This document shows positions 57,333 to 64,000 of a stretch of 64,000 bases of DNA, one piece after another (the first letter of the stretch is position 1; each line of letters starts with the position of its first letter). The notes beneath the pieces were generated by a model, which was not told the DNA's origin, did not search any database, and saw nothing but the letters and a program-made list of their open reading frames with translations. The translations under genes were made by a program, and so were the position numbers. Source of the DNA: Schistocephalus solidus (lineage: Eukaryota > Platyhelminthes > Cestoda > Diphyllobothriidea > Diphyllobothriidae); contig WEDG01000471.1 in the NCBI GenBank assembly GCA_017591395.1, forward strand, positions 62,001 through 126,000. The letters run 5' to 3'.

Positions 57333-58260
57333 AGAAGAAGAGGCGATCACGGGAACAATAGGTTTAATATCCTGACGTTTTAAAATCAAACAAGATTCCA
57401 TCGTCGGAGGTAGGTTCAGTACGGCGCCTCACAGTATTTATGGGTTCTGAACATGCTGACTCTACAGCTATTCGTGCAGGGTGCACTGCAGGGGGGGTGG
57501 GGGAGTTAATGGCTGTCCTACTGATCATTAATTTGTTTCTCCCTCGCCTCGCCTGGGGGCTGTGTCGGGATGGCAAGTGTCATTGACCTCGTCTGCATCG
57601 CCCGCGTTTGTTGTCCCGGACCCGCATGTCTGTTTCTCGTGCCTCGTTTGCATCTGTCCGTGCACGTCTCATCGGTGGTTGCTGAGTCGTTGCCGGTGTC
57701 TCCGTTCCTATCGGGTTGGCGACGCCCATCATCGGTGTTCGTACGCAAACTGTGTTCACCTGCGTCCATGTTCATGCCTGGCCGGAGGTCTTGCTGGTTC
57801 GTGTTCTCCGCGGTTATCACATTGAATGTGTTGGTGTGTTGCATAGGTTCACCCAGGCATGTGTTCTGGCTCGTTATGTGTTTGCTCGCGACCGCGAACA
57901 GTTTGACTTCTTGCCTGCGATTCTGTTGATTGAGCCGCACTCTTAAGGCCTGGTAGGCCGCCGGGAGAATCGTACAGCGGTTAATGGAAGAAGGTATGGT
58001 GTGCCAGGCTTCGAGCGTTTCTCTGGCTGTTTGGTCGATACCTCGGCCTAGGATTTCGGCGTCATGGAAAGAAAATGTGTGTCCAGAGGCCGCACAGTGT
58101 TCCCGCCACCAACGAGAGCTGATCCATCCTTCTTACAGCCCTTGCGTGCTCACTCATGCGGGTCTGTAGTCGCTTACCGGTCTCTCCGACATATTTCGCC
58201 TCACAAAAACCGCACTAAACACGATAGACGACGTTCGCCGTTTCGCCGCGTGATGGCGGG
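57333..58260 (-). mobile_element. Penelope-like element 3' fragment (same family as 43.4-45.0 kb)
   Basis: On the minus strand from 58260: ANVVYRV, a stop, CGFCEAKYVGETGKRLQTRM (GIY-YIG), EHARAVRRMD, SFHDAEILGRG, then EAWHTIPSSINR and PAAYQALRVRLNQQ. A polar tail continues open to 57518. The 3' UTR carries CCGACGATGGAATC...GATTTTAAAACGTCAGG and GTTCCCGTGATCGCCTCTTCTTCTG before the TA tract, as in the 43.4-kb copy. There is no RT. One in-frame stop lies in the GIY-YIG start. Confidence 0.8.
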
Positions 58261-58289
58261 CCTTGGGTCTCATGACCAGACGTCTTATT

Positions 58290-58317
58290 GTATATATATA
58301 TACATATATATATATAT
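58290..58317. repeat. (TA)n microsatellite
   Basis: TA tract with one CA interruption between the PLE 5' break and the hammerhead at 58326. Confidence 0.9.
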
Positions 58318-58325
58318 GACATACT

Positions 58326-58370
58326 GACGTACTGATGATCGGTAACGACCGTGAAACAGCTGTCTACGTC
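58326..58370 (+). ncRNA. Hammerhead ribozyme next to PLE
   Basis: Type I layout: stem I GACGTA/TACGTC (six Watson-Crick pairs), core CTGATGA (58332-58338), stem II CGGT-AACG-ACCG with a U-U at 10.1/11.1, GAAA, stem III A-U/C-G around AGCT, and cleavage triplet GTC at 58364/58365. It lies between two (TA)n tracts in a fragment of about 80 bp. Its sequence is unrelated to the SINE ribozymes but its length and architecture are identical. Hammerheads are known in PLE terminal regions. Confidence 0.85.
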
Positions 58371-58397
58371 TTGCCTGTTGCACCTATAGCAACATAC

Positions 58398-58399
<2 letters not shown>

Positions 58400-58440
<41 letters not shown>
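58400..58440. repeat. (TA)n microsatellite
   Basis: TA tract between the hammerhead fragment and a subfamily B SINE. Confidence 0.95.
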
Positions 58441-58443
<3 letters not shown>

Positions 58444-58700
58444 GTAGGTAGGTGCGCACAAATCGGTTACAGGGCTCACTCGTCCCAATATGGCTTGGGG
58501 CTCACTCTCGAACCCCGCCAGCAGCCACATGACGGCTAAGGATATAGGCAGAATAACATAACTGGCATAGACAAGGGATACTGGAAGGGCCATTTCTAGC
58601 TTAATTACGGTAATCAGCCAGCCATACACAGCGAACACCAAGATGTTGCCCACACATCTTACGACACACTCCCTCAGGAGCGCAAGCACGTCCTAGGATG
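58441..58700 (-). repeat. Hammerhead SINE subfamily B, minus copy
   Basis: It contains the B tail (minus: GGGACGAGTGAGCCCTGTAACC and GGCTGCTGGCGGGGTTCGAG) and a ribozyme region with CTGATTA in place of CTGATGA, so it is inactive. The head is missing. Confidence 0.65.
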
Positions 58701-58875
58701 TGCCTAGGCACATTGCGACGAGTGAGTCCTGTAACCTTTCGGTGAGTGCCAACGCACCATAGCTAAAATTACCGATAGAAACCTGCAAGAAAACAAGCTC
58801 GTGGCGCAGTGGGTAGATCCGTAGATTTCTGCCAAACAGGTCACGAGTTCGAGCTTCGGGCGCTGCAGCGCCAGT
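58701..58875 (+). repeat. Hammerhead SINE subfamily B, tail and head
   Basis: Plus copy with tail hairpin region (GCGACGAGTGAGTCCTGTAACC), the linker CCATAGCTAAAATTACCGATAG, a tRNA-like head (GCTCGTGGCGCAGTGG, T-arm GAGTTCGAGC) and the GGGCGCTGCAGCGCC hairpin. It stops before the ribozyme. Confidence 0.65.
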
Positions 58876-58939
58876 GGTTGACTTTCAATGAGAAAAGGAA
58901 TCTACCGTAATGCAAAATAAGAGTATATAGATCATGCTC

Positions 58940-59712
58940 ATCTGAGCCTCTGCAATGTGGATTATACACAGTATTTTACCGACCGACAGAAATAATTGCA
59001 TTTTGAAATATGACAGCAACATCAGTTGCACCTACTCACTGGATCAGTGCCGATGATCGGTCCCAAGTACTTGAGATCCTAAAGGTCTGCCGACCACCGA
59101 GAAACGATCTGCAGTCAGACAGTAGTCTAATAGATTATTTAGATGCGTTTGGTAGTCGATACGAAGTCATGATTATGGGTGACTTTAACGCTCCAAATAT
59201 CGATTTAAATCTGAGCTCGGTACCAGGCTTGGGATTAAACTTCGATCGCCGCCTGCTAGAAGCAATAAACAAACGCTTCCTAACTCAACATGCCCTGTCT
59301 TCAACCAGGATACGCGTGGCGCAACAAGCCAATTGTTTGGACCTTGCATTGACAAAAGTACCTGACATCGTCGATGTTGTTAACTGTCTACCACCACTGT
59401 CTACCACCTAAGGCATGGGGATTGTACCCAAATGAAAATTGGTAGGAAACATTTACCGGGTGTATTCTCGAGGATTGGTTCGAATTTAAGGCCGTTTTAC
59501 ATGGAATTATCAACAACTACCACTCCTAATTCGAAAAAGTTCACCAACAGGCGCCATTACTTAACAACCACCCTGAAGAGTTAAGTAAATCACAAGCGAA
59601 AGCTGCGAGAAACATTTCTAAGGGAAAAGACCGTCGAATCGCCGACGAAGTACAAAACGCAGAGAAACAGAGTAGAGGTCTTGCTTATAAAGCCCGCCAA
59701 AGTTCCGAGAAA
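58940..59712 (+). pseudogene. LINE endonuclease-domain relic (CR1/Jockey-like)
   Basis: The frame 59010-59411 contains CRPPRNDLQSDSSLIDYL, then VMIMGDFNAPNIDLN (the GDFN motif of the endonuclease/exonuclease/phosphatase fold) and RVAQQANCLDLALT. After a frameshift, SKSQAKAARNISKGKDRRIA and KARQSSEKLS match the linker between endonuclease and RT. In active LINEs this endonuclease nicks target DNA. The RT is missing because the element is interrupted at a SINE. It may be the 5' part of the same family as the 49-50 kb relic. Confidence 0.75.
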
Positions 59713-59713
59713 T

Positions 59714-59905
59714 TGAGTCAATTACCAACGGTCACGGGTTCGAATCCCAGGTGTTCCACACTTGGGATTGGGTATGACTGGCTGATGACGGCTAATAAGC
59801 CAGAAACGGCCATTCTGGTCTTTTTTTGATTTTACGGGAAATGCCAGTTCAGTTGTGTCCATAGGTTCATCTACACCCCTCGCAGGCAGACGCATAGTGT
59901 GCAGT
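59714..59905 (+). repeat. Hammerhead SINE subfamily A, 5'-truncated
   Basis: It starts in the anticodon-arm region (AATTACCAACGGTCACGGGT), with box B GGTTCGAATCC, the CCCAGGTGT...ACACTTGGG hairpin, the ribozyme, and a decayed tail with CCCCTCGCAGGCAGACGCATAG. It joins the LINE relic directly. Confidence 0.75.
59776..59820 (+). ncRNA. Hammerhead ribozyme motif (SINE A)
   Basis: Stem I GACTGG/CTGGTC (six pairs with two G-U), core CTGATGA, stem II GGCT-AATA-AGCC with C-A at 10.1/11.1, GAAA, short stem III, cleavage after ATT. Confidence 0.7.
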
Positions 59906-60029
59906 AATATAAGTGGAAAGATTTTTCCGAAACATTAAAGTGAGACTGGTATAGCCATTTCTGACCTATGAGACCTTGTCAGCTCTGGCCGACCTGAAAT
60001 TCAGAATAGTCATTTTTTCTAAATGATCC

Positions 60030-60290
60030 GTATTCGTTGATTAACGCTCACCGGTAGCGTAAGGAACTCACTTGTTCCATTCTGCCTATGGGACTCACTT
60101 TGAGTCACGCCAACAGCTGCATAGTGGCTAGTCTCATAGGCAATGGTTAGAGTGTTGGACTTCTGCCCAACATGTCGCGTGTTCGACCCTCGGGCGCTGC
60201 AGCGCCTGGGTTTGGTTATGACTGGCTGATGACGGCTAATGAGCCATAAATGGCCTTTCCAGTCTCCCTTGTCTTTGCATGCTATCATAA
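60030..60290 (+). repeat. Hammerhead SINE subfamily B mosaic
   Basis: 60030-60140 is a B tail in minus orientation, whose hairpin reads GGAACAAGTGAGTTCC on the minus strand. It is joined to a plus-orientation head (GCAATGGTTAGAGTG), the GGGCGCTGCAGCGCC hairpin and a ribozyme. This inverted join is similar to the mosaic at 45055-45286. Confidence 0.7.
60220..60264 (+). ncRNA. Hammerhead motif with mutated core (SINE B)
   Basis: Stem I GACTGG/CCAGTC is perfect and CTGATGA is intact, but GAAA has become TAAA (G12 lost). Likely inactive. Confidence 0.6.
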
Positions 60291-61564
60291 TAATCTCTTT
60301 TAGTTTATTTTGTGCGATAGACCTCGTCATTTGTGGCAGTAGGCTAAAAATTGAACGAAAAATGCAAAAATGCGACAGACGGGCAAACGACAACTTTTCC
60401 CGTGTTGGAATAGGATTTTATTTACTTTTACTGTAAACTGCGATTGACTACATTAGATATTTTCCGTCGAGCTCAAGCTTTCGGCCTGCTTGAAGAAGGC
60501 CCAGGAGGACAAAAACTCAATACTTTTTGGAGAAGGAACACGCAGGAATAAAATTGCCATCCTATTACATACTTTCCTCAAAATTGCAAGAAATAAGCCA
60601 CAAATTTTTTTCCCCTGCGTCGGCCTAGATTTCCTCTGAACCGCGTGCCCTGTGCAAATATAGCTTTTGTGTTGTTCCAACGTATCTACACGTGACCTGT
60701 TGTTGGGGCAAACACCCACATACATCAACAGTATTTATACCTCGTTCCCGCCCGCCTCGATTTTCAATCCTTTTATTGACGTGGTCTTCCCCCACCTGTG
60801 ATCCCCAATCTCTCCTAGGTGTTTCTTTAGTTCAGTTAATTGTGTTGTTTTACTGGGTGTTTAATTGATTCAGGATTACTGAAAACGAGTGTATGCCGGA
60901 GTGTCACCTTGGAAATATAATTTAAAGCCATTTATGCTAAGTTAATTCTTTAAAACGTGCATATATAGATGCACTGCGTTTGAACATAATGGTGATTTCT
61001 CGCTCTGTCTGACACACTTGTTTTAGGTAATGTTCAGGCCCTATCACAAAGCGGGATTGACTGACAAATTTTCAAGAAATATAAGATGAATCCAAGAATG
61101 GTAAGGATAAAAAAGGTAGCTTCTGAGAAACCTCAATTTCTGAGAAATTTTTTCTGACCTGCGCGAATTTCCTATTTCCCATATTTCTGTTAGAAATATG
61201 ATTCCTCAAATAAACGCCATTTAAAATCGCAGAACTCTAATGCAAGTTTATTTGTTAGAGCAACGCCAGAAATCTCTGCGCATAGCTAGCTAATTATTGT
61301 GCTTACACGTACGCAAGCAGGCCGTGGGTTTAGCTGTTTGGAAAGGGAAAAAAGGTAGAAAGGTAGTTTGACTGCACTTACTGAAAGTAAAAACCCCTTG
61401 GCTAGCGAAACAGCCTTGCTGCAAAGGTGAGAACGCTTGCAGATGACGCACACTACGGCCATATCATATTAGGCCTAACTTTTCAGCAAAAATGAACGAG
61501 CGCTTTTCAGATTTCGGGTAAGTGCGCGCGGCCTCCAACTGAAGTTCATAGTACTTTACAAAGG
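60291..61564. other. Non-coding region with one possible PLE scar
   Basis: Around 60465-60512 the minus strand reads CCTTCTTCAAGCAGGCCGAAAGC, resembling hairpin motifs in PLE 3' ends. The minus frame 60453-60728 has no domain. Nothing else was recognised. Confidence 0.3.
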
Positions 61565-62075
61565 TACTGCCTCTTTTTTGATAAGCACTAAACACAGTAG
61601 ATTGCCTAACTCATGTTGTGATCAAAAGTTTACGTGGTAGTATGGCACATACTTTATGATGTTATTTTTGTTTGTTTGATTGAATTGAATTCATGTCTGT
61701 TTATTTAAGGGAAAATGGGGGAAAATAGGGCCAAATTCGAAGTTTCTTGCTTTTCAGGATTTTCCCAATGCTATTCAAAACTACGGATCAATTCGTGTTG
61801 TTTCGGTGCGTTTTACTACATAAGAACTTTCAGGAAGCCGAAAAAGTTTCATTTTATCCCCCCAGCGAACGGAAAATTTGATCTAACGTTCCCGAAAATC
61901 AGGTAAACGGAGATATGAGAAAGCGCATTGTTTCCAGGAAAACAAGGACAGATACAGAATCAAGCAATTCTGTTGTGCAAATGTTTGACGTTTTTTATCA
62001 AAAATTCAGTAAAATACTTATGTGACTATATTTTATTTTACCACAATGATAATGAGGATCTTAAAGCACGCATAT
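61565..62075 (+). repeat. Unclassified dispersed repeat, copy 2
   Basis: Direct-orientation partner of 42865-43363, with matching phrases in the same order from GTAGTATGGC to the block around TTTTTTATCAAAAATTCAGTAAAA and the following TTTTATTTTACCA. No terminal repeats or coding capacity were found. Confidence 0.65.
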
Positions 62076-64000
62076 TTATGAGAAGCTGCGATATGCCATC
62101 AATGTTCTCTGTCTCGGCGTACGCGAAATATGTGCAGACAATTTCTGTCTACAACTAACTATCAAAGAATACGGAAACATGTAATGGAAAGGGCAGAAGA
62201 TTGACATTTCATCGCAAAACCTTATTATATATTTGGAAAGTCGGTTGTGCATTTTAATTCTTAGAAAGGGGCCGAAATGTAAGCAAATATGGCGAAAAAC
62301 GCACCAATAGAAAGGGATAAGTGATTTTTTATATTTTTAACAGACATTTTATCCAATATTTTCAGAGAAGTTGAAAAACCAGTCGAACATCCCCATTTTT
62401 ACCTTGACTTGATTTTCTGGAAATGTTAAATACGCAAACACTCGAAAATAAAATATCTAATTAACGTGTTTTTCAAATAGGTATCTTATTATACGAGTTT
62501 ATAAATCAATCTTAAGTTAACTACTTGCCAAATTACGCTGTATGCGCTTATGTTTCGTGGCAGTTTGCATTAGAAAAAGTGTCAAAACTCACAACTTCGG
62601 TACCTGCCTTTAAGAAATATCTTATTTTGAAGATTTTGCTAAGAACATACATTTATGGGCAACGGATAGAAAACACAGGAAATCGTAAGCATTCACAACT
62701 TTTACCAGGACGATCTGAAAGTCATCGTAATCCAATACCAGAAAAACTTATAACGAGATTTCACAAAAGAAAATGGTAAAATGGTAAGTTTCCAATTAAA
62801 CCTGACAATTCGATTGAAATTTGATAGTCACTGACCGACCTCTCAGCAAATGAGCTTAGGAAATGTTCGATTGCTGTGACGTCCCTGTCTGTGCAATCAA
62901 GCGAAAATCTGTTTGTCTTCGTCAAGCGCATCCTACAAGCGAAAGTAACAACCACGAATCCTCTTGAAACCATGTTGCAAAATTTACTCAAAATTAAGGC
63001 TATTTGATACCGTTCATAACTTATTTTCCCCGTAATCTGAAAGACTACTTCCATGGAATATACAATAAAAGACCATTTTCAAACATAATTCTACTTGCCT
63101 AGCTTTATTAACTCGTTTTATTTATGAACAGGCATCCAGTACAATTAACATTTAAAGTTTTTGAGCTAACCCAATTTTCCACTTTTCCTAATATGCAATT
63201 TTTCTAAAAAATAGTATTTCTAAGCAATATAAAATAAACATTATGTAATGGATGAGATTGCATGAGATTGGACAGGTAATGTTAGCGCAAAGAAGATTTT
63301 AAAAATTATTTCAACTTTGTTGGCATTCAGTGTTATAAATTTTCACGTGCTTTAGTTTATTCGTAGTTGGACAAATTTGAAAAATGCAATCAATTGTGAG
63401 AAGTTCGCTGCCTTCATTGGCATTTGAATACCATGACAGGAATCCCGAAAAAAAACAGCTTAAAACAAAAAACATCAACCCATAACGTGATCAAACCAGA
63501 GAGCTGGTGGATTCTAGCTTGATTGCTTAGGAAATTCTGCTCGATAGGCGAGCTTACTATGTCAGAAGGTTGCATTCAATACGTTGCAATAATTTGGGTT
63601 TATAACCTGACAAAAAAATTACTAAACTCCTGGCATCTGATGGGACCTCGCAGCCAAATGGATTGAACGTTGCCTTTTACTTGCTTTCGTGGGTTAAAAT
63701 CCCACCGAGTCTTCCGAGATTTTCACAATTGGATCAAGTAAATGTGCTTGAGTGTTGAAGTGGTTTAATGAAAATGGGGATTCTGGACGATTCCATTGCT
63801 TTAAAAACTTTGCTTGAACTTATTTTGCTTGAAACTGATTCAGTTTTTGACTAACGTGGGACACATGCTTTGATTTAAACCTTATTCAAGGGCATAAGAA
63901 GTTTTACAAGTCAAGAAAGTCAAAAAAAGCAACGCAATTATGTAGAATATGCCAGTAATTAGACAATCGAGTTATTTACACCCTTTCAAGCAAATGAGGA
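62076..64000. other. AT-rich non-coding region
   Basis: No domain-bearing frame or named repeat. Frames at 62525-62779 and 62761-63054 have no motif. Confidence 0.35.

Overview
This 64 kb window is eukaryotic and repeat-rich, with very few exons. The density of Penelope-like elements (PLEs), hammerhead-ribozyme repeats, CR1-like LINE relics and long introns fits a parasitic flatworm, most likely a diphyllobothriid-type tapeworm. The species is an inference from family content, not from a search.

Host genes. The best-supported gene is a two-exon insulin-like peptide on the minus strand (exon 1 15347-15797, exon 2 13263-13408, 1,938-bp intron). Its splice sites join in frame and it has canonical B-chain and A-chain cysteine spacing plus one extra cysteine pair. 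A second recognisable exon, 37673-37849 (+), encodes part of the S2 ligand-binding domain of an AMPA-like ionotropic glutamate receptor. A spliced-looking exon at 18989-19124 (+) could belong to the amino-terminal domain of the same receptor. Two further exon-like segments (11987-12061, 30958-31112) have good splice sites but no family assignment.

Mobile DNA. At least five PLE copies are present (1.7-3.1, 38.1-41.3, 43.4-45.0, 53.9-55.0 and 57.3-58.3 kb). Three carry inverted copies of their own 3' region. There are also LINE relics (17.5, 49.1-50.3, 58.9-59.7 kb), a decayed Tc1-like transposon (45.3-46.4 kb), a nonautonomous terminal-inverted-repeat family (8.8-9.4 and 52.6-53.1 kb), and a foldback element inserted at the catalytic motif of the PLE at 38-41 kb. 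Segmental repeats lie at 21.5-22.3 kb (341-bp tandem) and 32-35.8 kb (diverged duplication of about 1.95 kb). (TA)n tracts repeatedly mark element borders.

The most interesting system is a family of repeats of about 300 bp built from a tRNA-like head (box A and box B), a hairpin, a 45-nt type I hammerhead ribozyme and a second hairpin. Two subfamilies (A and B) occur as monomers between (TA)n tracts and as head-to-tail tandems of 302-307 bp (47.2-47.9 and 27.7-28.3 kb). Both hairpins show compensatory base changes between copies, so the RNA fold, not only the sequence, appears to have been kept. One copy (47221-47265, minus) has every hammerhead core base and fully paired stems. A separate hammerhead beside a PLE (58326-58370) has the same 45-nt layout. 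The arrangement resembles metazoan retrozymes and the schistosome hammerhead SINEs: a pol III-type promoter fused to a self-cleaving, possibly circularising, RNA.
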